DNA of 64,000 nucleotides from Ilumatobacteraceae bacterium (GTDB lineage Bacteria > Actinomycetota > Acidimicrobiia > Acidimicrobiales > Ilumatobacteraceae), in the NCBI GenBank assembly GCA_025463305.1, contig JAOBWK010000056.1:1-64000 (forward strand), written 5' to 3'. Below, piece by piece: positions 16,052-25,116 of the stretch. Position numbers and translations under genes: made by a program. The first letter of the stretch is position 1; each line of letters begins with the position of its first letter. The notes under the pieces are model-generated. The model saw only the letters and a program-made list of their open reading frames with translations, was not told the DNA's origin and ran no database searches.

Positions 16052-18686
16052 AGCGCCCGGCGGTGGTGCGCAGCTCCTCGACGTCGAAGGCTGAGATCGG
16101 CTGCTTGTCGACGCGGTACGGGTAGTGGCCCGGCATCGACGTCGCCTGCAGCTCGCTGCCGTCGGCGGTGAACTCGGTGAAGGCCGGGCTCGGTGAGCCG
16201 CCCCACGTCACGACGACATCACCCTCGTCGGCGCTGCGCACGCTGCCCACGCCTCCGGACGACAGCACGGCGGGGTCGGACACCGACCACACCAGGGTGG
16301 CAGTCTTCGCGACCGGATCGATCGCATACTCGACCGCTCGTGGCTGTCCGGCGTTGGTGCGGTTGTCGAAGAGACGGAGATCGCCGTTGGCGAGCAGCTG
16401 CGCGCCGTGCTGACGGGCGAAGCCGCCGAGCGGATCGTTCACGAACGTGACGTCGCTCTGGTTGCCCCCGATGCGCATCACGATCGTGCCGGCTGCGTCG
16501 CGGCGGATCTCGTAGACGGTGTCGGTGTGCCGCGCCGACATGACCACGTCGCCGTTCGGTGCGATCTCGATGGAGTTCTCGTGGATCAGGTCGACGCCCG
16601 TCCCGGCCGAGCCCGGGAACCGCTGCGGGAACGTCGTGGCCGAGATCGGGATGTGGTCCTCGCTCTTCCACGTCCAGGCGACGGTGCCGTCGGGGCGGAT
16701 CTCCTCGAGGTGGTTGTCGTAGACGAGCTCGTCGGCGCCGTAGCCCGCGCCGAGGGCGCGGAGGTCCACGTGCTGGCGCGGCACGTAGGTGGCGAGGATC
16801 ACATCACCATTCGACAGCTCGGCGATGTCGTGGTGGTCGGTGACGCCACTGACGGTGGACACGGTGCGGACGAGCGTGCCATCGAGTCGATGGATCTCGT
16901 ACGCGCCGCCGGGCGTGGATCCGAACGCGAGGCCGAGCAGCTGGGTCCAGGCCAGGGTGCCGTCGGCGAGCAGCGTCGGGTTGATCACCGGGTTGGCGAC
17001 CCGGTGGTACCAGACCGGGACGCTGCGGTCGTCGAGGATCATCACGTAGCGGCTCTGGTCGCCGGGTCCGGCGGGGAAGGCGTCCTCGGTCAGGTACCAG
17101 CCGGGGCTGGGCGTCTCGGCGGTGGTGACGTTCAACACCGGGAAGTCGTGTGGCAGGCAGCGGACCCAGTACTCGTCGGCGGGAGCGTTCGGCCCGCCGG
17201 CACGGATCACGACGGCGTCGTTCTCGGCGATGGAGAACGTCTGGTCGACGGTCTGGGCGGTGGCCGGCGGGGCCGTTCCCGAGGCGAGCGCGACCGATAC
17301 GAGCGCTCCCGGCGCGCCGACGGCGTGGACCGTGACGGTGTTGGTGCCGGCCGCACAGCGAACGGTGTAGTCGTGGGCATCGGGCGTGAACGTCTGGCCG
17401 AGTGCGAGCGGGCTGACGGTCAGCTGGTGCAACGTGCCGCCCGGGCCGAACGTGCCGATGACATCGACGACGAGGTGCATCGAGGCCGATGCGAACGCGC
17501 AGACGGTGTCGGTGGCGTCGACACCGACGAACGCGACGTTGGTCGCCTCCGTCCCCACGACGGCGTTCACCGACGATGTCGACGGCTGCGGCGAACCGCA
17601 CGGGTACAGGGTGACGAAGCCGGGTGCGTCCGCGTCCGTCGAGATCACGTTGAGCGCGACGGTGGATCCGAGCGGCAGTCGGGCGTGGTCCGACGGATCG
17701 AACGAGATCGAGGTGTTCGCCGCGACCTTGCCCGTGACGCCGCCGGTGCCGTCGCGGGTGTCGAGCACCCGCGACCCGAGGAGCGGCTGGAAGAACGTGC
17801 CGGCGTTCGGGTCGCCACCGAACCAGCCCTCGACGTCGACCACCATCGCGACCGCGACGTTGCTCCACAGGCAGATCGAGCCATCGGTGTCGAGACCGAC
17901 CACGATGTGGTTGGAACGCACCTCGCCCGGCATGAAGTTGACCGTCGACGTCGCCGGGCGAGTGCTGCTGCACGGATAGGCCGTCACGAAGCCGGCCTGA
18001 GTCGCGTCGGTGGTGGTGACGTTGACGGACACGGCGCGCGCCTCGTCCGACACGGCCGTCCCCCCGATGGGCACCCGCAGCTCGGTGCGCGGTGCCACCA
18101 GGCCGCTCCCCCCGTCGGGCCGCAGCGTCGTGCGGGTGTCGAGCACTCGAGTGCTCGGCACGGCTCGGTACGGTGCGCCGAAGTGGCCGAACCAGCCGGT
18201 CATGTCGACGATGACGTGCAACGCCGTCTGGGTGTAGATGCAGATCTGGTGGGTGTCGTCGAGCTGCACGAGCACGGAGTTCGCCGTGGCATCGCGCTGC
18301 CGGGTGTTGACGTTCGACGAGGCCGGGCGCGGTGAGCCACACGGGTACACCGTCACGAACCCGCGGCTCGCGGCGCCCACCGTCGTGACGTTCAGGGCGA
18401 GTGCCTCGGCGTCGACCGGGATGGCGTCGTTCGTGCTGAGATCGACGACGTTCGCGCACCCGGCGCGGAGCATCACCCCTGAGTCACGGGTGTCGAGCAG
18501 ACGCGCCGGCGCGATGGCATGGAACCCCGTGGCCTGGATGGCGGACGCCACGGCCGGCGGGTTGCCGATGGTGGCCGCTGCGCATCCGGCTGCATCGACG
18601 CGGCGTGCAGCGGCAGGCTGCAGCGCAGGCAGCGCCAGTCCAGTGGCCACCAGGGCCAGCACCAGGCACCCGCTGCGGAACCGCAT
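16050..18686 (-). CDS. Secreted LDTR-repeat protein with arylsulfotransferase-like propeller
   Basis: 878 residues. Signal peptide at 1-27 (LVLALVATGLALPALQPAAA). Three repeats of about 115 residues (57-170, 173-290, 300-414), each with RLLDTR or RVLDTR, an NVT-type strand, GFVTxYPC, a conserved VN and VVDxxGWF or its like. A beta-sandwich follows (about 420-520), then a six-bladed ASST/arylsulfotransferase-type propeller (from about 535: PGWYLTEDAFPAG, LADGTLAWTQ, HDIAELSNGDVILAT, LIHENSIEIAPNGDVVMSAR, RQHGAQLLANGDLRLFDN). The enzyme class moves sulfate between phenols; activity here is unproven. ATG at 18686 gives the signal peptide and has TAGGGT seven bases upstream. Confidence 0.82.
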   Translation of the reverse strand: MRFRSGCLVLALVATGLALPALQPAAARRVDAAGCAAATIGNPPAVASAIQATGFHAIAPARLLDTRDSGVMLRAGCANVVDLSTNDAIPVDAEALALNVTTVGAASRGFVTVYPCGSPRPASSNVNTRQRDATANSVLVQLDDTHQICIYTQTALHVIVDMTGWFGHFGAPYRAVPSTRVLDTRTTLRPDGGSGLVAPRTELRVPIGGTAVSDEARAVSVNVTTTDATQAGFVTAYPCSSTRPATSTVNFMPGEVRSNHIVVGLDTDGSICLWSNVAVAMVVDVEGWFGGDPNAGTFFQPLLGSRVLDTRDGTGGVTGKVAANTSISFDPSDHARLPLGSTVALNVISTDADAPGFVTLYPCGSPQPSTSSVNAVVGTEATNVAFVGVDATDTVCAFASASMHLVVDVIGTFGPGGTLHQLTVSPLALGQTFTPDAHDYTVRCAAGTNTVTVHAVGAPGALVSVALASGTAPPATAQTVDQTFSIAENDAVVIRAGGPNAPADEYWVRCLPHDFPVLNVTTAETPSPGWYLTEDAFPAGPGDQSRYVMILDDRSVPVWYHRVANPVINPTLLADGTLAWTQLLGLAFGSTPGGAYEIHRLDGTLVRTVSTVSGVTDHHDIAELSNGDVILATYVPRQHVDLRALGAGYGADELVYDNHLEEIRPDGTVAWTWKSEDHIPISATTFPQRFPGSAGTGVDLIHENSIEIAPNGDVVMSARHTDTVYEIRRDAAGTIVMRIGGNQSDVTFVNDPLGGFARQHGAQLLANGDLRLFDNRTNAGQPRAVEYAIDPVAKTATLVWSVSDPAVLSSGGVGSVRSADEGDVVVTWGGSPSPAFTEFTADGSELQATSMPGHYPYRVDKQPISAFDVEELRTTAGR

Positions 18687-18693
18687 CCACGCC

Positions 18694-18699
18694 ACCCTA
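18694..18699 (-). promoter_or_regulatory. -10 element of the LDTR-arylsulfotransferase gene
   Basis: TAGGGT on the minus strand ends seven bases before the ATG at 18686, predicting a leaderless message for a secreted protein. Confidence 0.45.
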
Positions 18700-18741
18700 G
18701 ATGCACCCTGCACCCACGTGCGTGGCACGGAAACGCGCGGC

Positions 18742-19779
18742 TCAGCGCGGCGTGCGGCGGTTGGCAGCGAGCAGCGACGGGTTGCCGGTGATGTGGCTGA
18801 TGCCGGCCATGTCGCGGCCGGGCTTGACGACCTTGTCGATCGCGTCGAGCGAGGCCTGGTCGAGTCGCACGTCGGCGCCACCGAGGAGGTCGTCGAGCTG
18901 GTCCATCGTCTTCGGGCCGATGATCGTGGACGTGATGGCCGGGTGCTCGGCGACGAAGCCGAGCGACAAGTGGGTCAGCGAGATCCCGGCGGCGTCGGCG
19001 ATCGCGCTCAGCTGCTCGACGACGTCGAAGCGGACCGCTGCGTTCGGGTCGGTCTCGATGGTGCGACCGCCGCGGAACGCGCCGGCGCCGCCGTAGCGCG
19101 AGCCCGCGGGTGCCGGCGCGTTGCGCCGGTACTTGCCCGTGAGCCAGCCGCCGGCGAGCGGGCTCCACGGGATGACGCCCATGCCGTGACGCTGGCAGGC
19201 CGGCAGCACCGTCTCCTCCGTGGAGCGGGCGAAGATCGAGTACTGCGGCTGCTCGCACACGAAGCGCTCGCGGTTGCGCCGCTCGGCCGTCCACTGCGCC
19301 TCGACGATCCAGTCCGCCGGGAACGACGACGAGCCGAGGTAACGCACCTTGCCCTGGTGGACCAGGTCGCTCAGCGCGCCGAGCGTGTCGTCGAGATCGG
19401 TGTCCCAGTCGTGCCGGTGCACCTGGTAGAGGTCGATGTGGTCGGTGCCGAGCCGGCGCAGGCTGTCCTCCACCGCGCGCATGATCCAGTGCCGCGAGCC
19501 GCCGCGACGGTTGCGGCCACCGCCCATGTTGTTGAAGCACTTGGTGGCGATCACGAGCTCGTCGCGCCGGCCGGCGATGGCCTTGCCGACGATCTCCTCG
19601 CTCTCGCCGCCGGAGTACATGTCGGCGGTGTCGATGAAGTTGATCCCTGCGTCGAGGGCGCGGTGGATGATCGCGGTGCAGTCGTCGTGATCGGTGTTGC
19701 CGAACGCGCCGAACATCATCGCCCCCAGGCACTGCGAGCTGACCTCGAGACCCGTGCGGCCGAGCTTGTTGAACTGCAT
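18742..19779 (-). CDS. Aldo/keto reductase
   Basis: 345 residues, TIM-barrel AKR. Catalytic tetrad visible as Asp and Tyr in FIDTADMYSGGESEE, Lys in VIATKCF and His in YQVHRHDWDTD; NADPH end at TIIGPKTMDQLDDL. Resembles AKR11/YghZ-like enzymes that reduce aldehydes or keto-sugars. The ATG at 19779 has an AGGGGGA ribosome binding site; the longer frame upstream is not family-like. Confidence 0.88.
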   Translation of the reverse strand: MQFNKLGRTGLEVSSQCLGAMMFGAFGNTDHDDCTAIIHRALDAGINFIDTADMYSGGESEEIVGKAIAGRRDELVIATKCFNNMGGGRNRRGGSRHWIMRAVEDSLRRLGTDHIDLYQVHRHDWDTDLDDTLGALSDLVHQGKVRYLGSSSFPADWIVEAQWTAERRNRERFVCEQPQYSIFARSTEETVLPACQRHGMGVIPWSPLAGGWLTGKYRRNAPAPAGSRYGGAGAFRGGRTIETDPNAAVRFDVVEQLSAIADAAGISLTHLSLGFVAEHPAITSTIIGPKTMDQLDDLLGGADVRLDQASLDAIDKVVKPGRDMAGISHITGNPSLLAANRRTPR

Positions 19780-19841
19780 CGTGGATTCCCCCTGCGCTGT
19801 CGGCGAGGCAACCCGGTGTAGCACCTGCTGCAGCGTCGGGC

Positions 19842-21086
19842 TCAGCCCGAGGAACCGGAGCGCCGGGTGCGCTTGACCCGGTACATCGCTGCATCGGCTG
19901 CCGCGACCAGCTCGACGGGGTCCCACCCGGCGACGCTGGTGTCGGCCTCGCCGATGCTCGCCGTGCAGCGCACGAGCGTGCCGTCGGCGAGGGCGACCGG
20001 TGCCGCGAGCGACCGTTCGATGCGGGCGACCAGCCCGTCGTCGCCGATGTCGGCGGCGTCGTGCATGATCACGAACTCGTCGCCGCCGACCCGGGAGACC
20101 ACGTCGGCCGCGCGCACCGTGGACAGGATCCGCTGCACGACCTCGCGCAGCACGGTGTCGCCGGCCTCGTGCCCGTGGGTGTCGTTGACCGCCTTGAAGG
20201 CGTCGAGGTCGATGTACACGATCGAGAGGTCGGTGCCGGTTCGCTGGGTGCGCTGGAGGGCGCTGGCGAGCAGCTCGTCGAGCAGGCGCCGGTTGGCCAG
20301 ACCCGTGAGTGGGTCACGCAGTGCGAGCGCTGCGAGCTCGGCCTGCAGGGTGCGCACCTCGGTGACGTCGCGGCCGACGCCCTGCAGCCCGTCGGGCAGC
20401 AGGGTGGTCTGGATCTCGCCGATCACGACCCGACCGTCGGGACGGGTGAAGCGCAGGTCGTACCGAGCTGGGATCGGCTGACCGCTCATCCCGGAGGCGA
20501 CGAACGCCCGCCCCTCGTCGTCGATGACGTCGAGGAACAGCCCGAAGTCCGCTTCCAGCTCGTCGGACGAGTAGCCGAGCAGTCGCTCCACCGACGGGCT
20601 GAGGTAGGCGAGGTGCGGTGCCGGCGTCATCGAGAACTGGAAGACGACGTCGGGCGAGCCGTCGGCCAACGACCGGAAACGGGCCTCGCTCTCGGCCAGC
20701 TGCAGCTCGGCGAGGTGCCGCTCGGTGACGTCACGGCCGATCGTGAGCACCTCGTGGCCGTTGGCGAGCAGCTGATCGGACCACGACAGCCAGCGGTCCG
20801 GCGCGTCGGGCGCGCGGCGCGGCTCCGGGTCGACGAGGTGCACGTGCTCGCTGTCGAGCCGGGAGAGCTGCGACGCCAGGCCGGCCTGCTCGTCGACGGA
20901 CAGCAGGTCCTCGAGCCGGCGGCCACGAATCTCGGCGGGCGTCGAGTGGTGCCCGGCGGCCCACGACGGGTTGCAGTACTGGATGACGTGGTCGGCGACG
21001 GTGTAGCGCACGACGCGCTCGGGCATCCCGTCGAGCATCTCGGCGAGCTGGCCCGGACCGAGTTCAGTGTGGAGTTGAGGAGACAT
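19842..21086 (-). CDS. PAS-PAS-GGDEF diguanylate cyclase
   Basis: 414 residues. PAS domain at about 12-130 (VVRYTVADHVIQYCNPSW), a second at about 140-260 (LADGSPDVVFQFS, LSPSVERLLGYSSDEL), then a GGDEF domain (LRDPLTGLANRR) with intact RVGGDEF and an allosteric RxxD inhibition site (RAAD) five residues upstream. Makes cyclic di-GMP from two GTP in response to signals bound by the PAS domains; no membrane segment, so cytosolic. The ATG at 21086 is preferred; a TTG at 21191 would add 35 non-conserved residues. Confidence 0.86.
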   Translation of the reverse strand: MSPQLHTELGPGQLAEMLDGMPERVVRYTVADHVIQYCNPSWAAGHHSTPAEIRGRRLEDLLSVDEQAGLASQLSRLDSEHVHLVDPEPRRAPDAPDRWLSWSDQLLANGHEVLTIGRDVTERHLAELQLAESEARFRSLADGSPDVVFQFSMTPAPHLAYLSPSVERLLGYSSDELEADFGLFLDVIDDEGRAFVASGMSGQPIPARYDLRFTRPDGRVVIGEIQTTLLPDGLQGVGRDVTEVRTLQAELAALALRDPLTGLANRRLLDELLASALQRTQRTGTDLSIVYIDLDAFKAVNDTHGHEAGDTVLREVVQRILSTVRAADVVSRVGGDEFVIMHDAADIGDDGLVARIERSLAAPVALADGTLVRCTASIGEADTSVAGWDPVELVAAADAAMYRVKRTRRSGSSG

Positions 21087-21231
21087 CGGGGTTCCCGCCG
21101 TGTTCGATACCGATTCACCCACGGATTCCGACTCGGCGCCCGCGTGCCGTCGAATGACTATCGGCAGGTCGACGGCGGAACTGGAGAGCAAGTCTGCACC
21201 GGGTGTTGCGCGTCACGTCCGGCGCACCGGG

Positions 21232-23046
21232 TCACCAGGAGCCGGAGCTGCCTCCGCCGCCACCGCCGCCGGAGAACCCGCCACCGCCGCCGGAGAACCC
21301 GCCACCGCCGCCGCCCGAGCTGGACGGTGCGGTGTGACTGGTGGCGAACGAGTGCGACATCGAGTGCACGAGCAGGGGCGTCGCCGTCAGCCGTTCGGGC
21401 GGCGGGATGTTGCTGGCCTCGAGTGCTTTGCTCCAGGCCTCCGCCGCGTCGAGCGCGACGGCCCACGCGCTGTACTCGCGCAGCAAGTTGTTCTTCCATG
21501 CCCACTCGACGTGTGGTCCCTCACTCGCGGCGAGGAAGCGGCGGAAGGACTCGGTGCGGATCGCCATCGCCGAGCCGGTGGCACTTCGCACCGGGAGCAG
21601 CACCGAGTACATGCAGAACGCGGCGATCGCCGACATCGCTGCGCACAGCGTGAGCGCGAGCCATGCCGGACGGACGAGGCCGAGCACCACGTAGGTGCCG
21701 AACGCCCCACCGCACACGACGTACAGGAACAGCGCGAAGAAGATCACCATCGGTCGGGCGCTGATCTTCACGGCCCGCGGCGGGTGCCGCTTCCACCAGC
21801 CACTGGCCTGCAACGAGGCGACCTCGTCGGTCTTCACCTTCTTCCACGTGGTCGCGAACCCGGAGTGGTACGTGCCGAGGGTGATCGAGTCGCCGAACGG
21901 GATGAAGCCGTCGACCAACGCCTGGTCGCTGCCGGCGAGCCGGTCGTAGCGCTCGCCGCGTCCGAGCGTGACCGTCTTGTCGTCCTTGGTGAGGGTGAGG
22001 CCACCGTTCGCGACCATGCCCGAGACCCAGGCCGACACGGTCTTGTCGTCGACGCGCTCGCGCAGCAGGGCCGCGCCCTGCCACGGTTGCAGCCCGGACG
22101 GTGGCACGAACTCGGTCGTTGCGAGCCGCTCGAGCTCGGCGTCGGTGACATGGACGACCCCGCTCGGCGGTCCGGTGGCCGACGGTGGCGGCAGCGCCGA
22201 GCCGGCACCCGGCGCGGTCGACGGTACGGGCGGGGTGCCGAACGCGGCGTCGGCCGCTCCCCCGCTGAACACCTCGTTGCGGCCGAGCAGCTTCTCGACG
22301 AGGAGCACCAGGAGGGCGGCGGCGAGACCGATCGGGATCATCGCCAGCGCGAGCGAATGACGGTGGTCGGGCCGGTACGTGGGGAGTGCCGGGATCGGTG
22401 GCAGCACCGGTGTGGTGAAGCCGGTGATGTCGCCGCCGAGCGTGATGCCCGACCCCGGCGGCAACGGGGCGAACGACACCGTGTAGTCAGCGCCTTGCTT
22501 GGCCAGCGTGCAGCCGCCGTCGGTGCCGTAGGGCCCGACCGAGCAGAACGTGTTGGCGAGCTGGAACCCGCTGAGCACCACGTCGAACCGGCCGGTGGTC
22601 AGGGTCTCGTCGGTGCCGATGATGTCGATGTCGAGCGAGCCGCTCGACAGGTTCGCCGCCGGCAGCGTGTAGTTCAGGATGTACCGGTGCTGGTTCTGGA
22701 AGGTCGTGTTGGGATCGCCGATGCGGATGTCGGTCTCGCCGAAGTCGTCGGATGCATGCACGTCGGCATTGGCGTTCGGTGAGCTGGCCGTGATGTTGGT
22801 GGCGGCGCCGAAGTCGTCGGGGATCTTGCGTTCGTAGCCGTGCTTGTGATCGTTGCCGAAGTCCTGATCGACCACCTCGCGGTAGTTCAGCGACTCGCCG
22901 CCGCCGGGCGTGACCGTGACCTGCTTGGCGTCGAAGCGTTCGTGGTGGGTGCCTGTCCCGATGAAACCGATGAAGGCCAGCGCGGCGAACGCCAGCACGG
23001 TGAAGAGCACCACGAGGTGGCGCCAGAGGTTGATCCGCCCGAGCAT
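21232..23046 (-). CDS. DUF2207-family membrane protein
   Basis: 604 residues. One N-terminal helix (about 10-30), an extracytoplasmic beta-rich DUF2207 domain (about 40-240), a helix near 250-270, a cytoplasmic linker rich in Pro/Ala, a paired helix region (about 425-480) and a C-terminal Gly-rich tail (SGGGGGGFSGG-type) ending in SSGSW. The tail and layout are those of the YciQ/DUF2207 group, whose role is unknown. The ATG at 23046 is chosen because a CACAAT -10 ends six bases before it; a GTG at 23061 is in frame. Confidence 0.8.
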   Translation of the reverse strand: MLGRINLWRHLVVLFTVLAFAALAFIGFIGTGTHHERFDAKQVTVTPGGGESLNYREVVDQDFGNDHKHGYERKIPDDFGAATNITASSPNANADVHASDDFGETDIRIGDPNTTFQNQHRYILNYTLPAANLSSGSLDIDIIGTDETLTTGRFDVVLSGFQLANTFCSVGPYGTDGGCTLAKQGADYTVSFAPLPPGSGITLGGDITGFTTPVLPPIPALPTYRPDHRHSLALAMIPIGLAAALLVLLVEKLLGRNEVFSGGAADAAFGTPPVPSTAPGAGSALPPPSATGPPSGVVHVTDAELERLATTEFVPPSGLQPWQGAALLRERVDDKTVSAWVSGMVANGGLTLTKDDKTVTLGRGERYDRLAGSDQALVDGFIPFGDSITLGTYHSGFATTWKKVKTDEVASLQASGWWKRHPPRAVKISARPMVIFFALFLYVVCGGAFGTYVVLGLVRPAWLALTLCAAMSAIAAFCMYSVLLPVRSATGSAMAIRTESFRRFLAASEGPHVEWAWKNNLLREYSAWAVALDAAEAWSKALEASNIPPPERLTATPLLVHSMSHSFATSHTAPSSSGGGGGGFSGGGGGFSGGGGGGGSSGSW

Positions 23047-23052
23047 CTGCTC

Positions 23053-23058
23053 ATTGTG
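23053..23058 (-). promoter_or_regulatory. Possible -10 of the DUF2207 gene
   Basis: CACAAT on the minus strand, six bases before the ATG at 23046; first base departs from TANNNT. Confidence 0.3.
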
Positions 23059-23115
23059 CACGTTCGAGCGAGCCCGGGCGCAGCGGGCGCGACCGAGCCG
23101 CCGCTGGTCCGGCGA

Positions 23116-23829
23116 TCAGTGCGGATCGATCGTGGCGAACAGGTCGGGGTCACTGCGCCGGATCCGCCGGTAGTTGGCGTCCCACATCTGCTGCAGGAAG
23201 TACTTGCGGTACATCGCCTTGCCACCGGTGACCTCGTCGAGCAGGATCTCCGAGCCGCCGGCAGCGACGCACTCGAGGTGGTAGCGAGCGCAGAGCTCGA
23301 GCGTGATCGCCTCGACCACGGCGTGCTCGATGGAGTCCGAGGCGATGATCGCGCCGTGGTTCTTCATGATGATCACGCGCTTGTCGCCGAGGTCGTCGAC
23401 GACATCGGTGTGCGGCTTGTGGCCGTCGTCGAAGTAGGTGGCCTGCTCGTCGTGGAACAGCACAGCAGCGACGTTGTACATGCCCACCGTCGAGCCGGTC
23501 GACGACAGCACCGAGATGTACCGCGAGTGGAGGTGCACGATGGCGTTGACGTCGGGACGCGTCCGGTAGATGAGCGCGTGGAAGTTCACCGCCGGCGACA
23601 GCGCGTGCGAGCCGATCAGCGGGTTGAGGTCGAAGTCGAGCTTGGCGATGTTGGCGGGCATCGTCTCGTCGACGTACTCGAAGCCGGTGACCCAGAAACC
23701 CTCCTCGCCGTCATCGTCGCCGGCGCGAGCACTGACGTGGCCGCTGACGTTCGAGTCGCAGCCCTCGCGGTAGAGCATCCGCCGACCGGCCGCGATCCGG
23801 AACGGGAGGCCGGCCTCGTCGATGCTCAT
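23116..23829 (-). CDS. Class II aldolase/adducin-family protein
   Basis: 237 residues. Metal ligands are visible as NAIVHLHSRYIS (His-x-His) and MKNHGAII (third His), with NVSGHVSAR near the N-terminus. Family enzymes are Zn-dependent aldolases or decarboxylases for small hydroxy acids and sugar phosphates; substrate not assigned. The ATG at 23829 overlaps the stop of the amidohydrolase gene (TGATG), so the two are coupled. Confidence 0.85.
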   Translation of the reverse strand: MSIDEAGLPFRIAAGRRMLYREGCDSNVSGHVSARAGDDDGEEGFWVTGFEYVDETMPANIAKLDFDLNPLIGSHALSPAVNFHALIYRTRPDVNAIVHLHSRYISVLSSTGSTVGMYNVAAVLFHDEQATYFDDGHKPHTDVVDDLGDKRVIIMKNHGAIIASDSIEHAVVEAITLELCARYHLECVAAGGSEILLDEVTGGKAMYRKYFLQQMWDANYRRIRRSDPDLFATIDPH

Positions 23830-25088
23830 CAGAACGCCTCCGGGTCGTCCTGCACCGCCGGTGGCACGGGATGCTGGAACAGCTTCGACGCGTTCTCCCA
23901 CGTGAGCTTGCGAGCCTCGTCGGCGGGGACGTCGCGCAGCTGGCCGTGGATGATCTCCTGGGTGTCCGGCCACGTGCCGTCCTGGTGCGGGTAGTCGGAC
24001 TCCAGCATGATGTGGTCGATGCCGATCCGGTGACGCTGCTCGAGGCCGCACCGATCCTCGATCGCGCAGAACCAGAAGTTGCGCTGGAACACCTCGCACG
24101 GCGTGAGCTCGATCCCCTCCCATGTGCCGTACATCGCCTGGTAGCGACCGACGTGATCGAGCCGGTCCATCAGCCCGGCGACCCAGCCGATGCCGCCCTC
24201 CGACAGGCAGATCTTGAGATCGGGGAAGCGGATCGGCAGCTTCGAGTACAGCCAGTCGACCGCCGCGAACATCGCCCAGCCGAAGAACAGCACGCCGATG
24301 GTGTCGGCCGGCGCGTCGGACGACGTCATCGGCGCGGACGACGAGGAGCCGACATGGAGGCAGACGACGGTGCCGGTCTCGGCACACGCCTCCATGAACG
24401 GATCCCAGTAGCCGGTGTGCAGCGACGGCAGACCGAGCCGCTCGGGCAACTCGGGGAAGGTGACGGCGCGAAAGCCGCGCGCCGCGTTCGTGCGGATCTC
24501 GGCGGCGCCGGCGACTGGATCGAGCAGCCACGGGATCTGAGCCGGGATGATGCGTCCCGGATGGCGTCCGGCCCACTCCTCGAGGTGCCAGTCGTTGGCA
24601 GCGCGCACGACCGCGAGGGCGAGCGCCGGATCGCTGACGCCGAGCTGGTAGCGCTGGCCGGCGAACCCGGCGAGCGACGAGGGGAAGTTCAGCGACGCAT
24701 AGACGCCGTTGAGGTCCATGTCGTGGATGCGCGCGTCGATGTCCCATGCGCCCCGGCGCATCTCGTCGAACCGGGTCGGCTCGAAGCTGAGCTCGGCCTG
24801 CGGCCGCCCGACGACCGCGTTGAGCCCGACCTTGTAGTGGCGCTTGCCGTCGAAGGCCCAGTACTCCATGCCGTCGTCGTCGAGGCGGACCTGGGGCGCG
24901 AGCTCGGCGAAGCGCTGCGGCACCCGACCGGTGAACATGTGCGGCGGCTCGACGAGGTGGTCATCGACCGAGATCAGGGTGTGGTGGCGCTTCCGTCGCT
25001 CGGGCTCGGGCAGGAACGTGACCGTCTTCGGCTTGCTCCCGACGAAGAAACCGGGCCGGCTCTCGAGGTCATCGAAGTCGATCGACAT
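23829..25088 (-). CDS. Amidohydrolase-2 (ACMSD-like) family protein
   Basis: 419 residues. TIM-barrel metal-dependent hydrolase or decarboxylase: LISVDDHLVEPPHMF at the N-terminus, VCLHVGSSSSAPM carrying the second metal His, ICLSEGGIGWV and HIMLESDYPHQDGTWPDT with the catalytic Asp. This pattern is that of the actinobacterial amidohydrolases near P450 and aldolase genes. The ATG has a TACGGT -10 seven bases upstream, so it heads a two-gene unit with the aldolase. The pair may decarboxylate and cleave an aromatic or hydroxy acid; this is inference. Confidence 0.85.
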   Translation of the reverse strand: MSIDFDDLESRPGFFVGSKPKTVTFLPEPERRKRHHTLISVDDHLVEPPHMFTGRVPQRFAELAPQVRLDDDGMEYWAFDGKRHYKVGLNAVVGRPQAELSFEPTRFDEMRRGAWDIDARIHDMDLNGVYASLNFPSSLAGFAGQRYQLGVSDPALALAVVRAANDWHLEEWAGRHPGRIIPAQIPWLLDPVAGAAEIRTNAARGFRAVTFPELPERLGLPSLHTGYWDPFMEACAETGTVVCLHVGSSSSAPMTSSDAPADTIGVLFFGWAMFAAVDWLYSKLPIRFPDLKICLSEGGIGWVAGLMDRLDHVGRYQAMYGTWEGIELTPCEVFQRNFWFCAIEDRCGLEQRHRIGIDHIMLESDYPHQDGTWPDTQEIIHGQLRDVPADEARKLTWENASKLFQHPVPPAVQDDPEAF

Positions 25089-25095
25089 CCGGTTG

Positions 25096-25101
25096 ACCGT
25101 A
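25096..25101 (-). promoter_or_regulatory. -10 element of the amidohydrolase-aldolase operon
   Basis: TACGGT on the minus strand ends seven bases before the ATG at 25088, fitting a leaderless mRNA. Confidence 0.5.
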
Positions 25102-25116
25102 CTCGCACGATCCGGG

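Noticed and set aside
13592..16171. An 859-codon plus-strand frame over the ABC permease
   Set aside because: Arg/Gly/His-rich shadow of the permease, which has clear membrane helices in its own frame.
21240..21325. Tandem-repeat-like GCCGCC/GGCGGC tract
   Set aside because: It encodes the Gly-rich tail typical of DUF2207 proteins.
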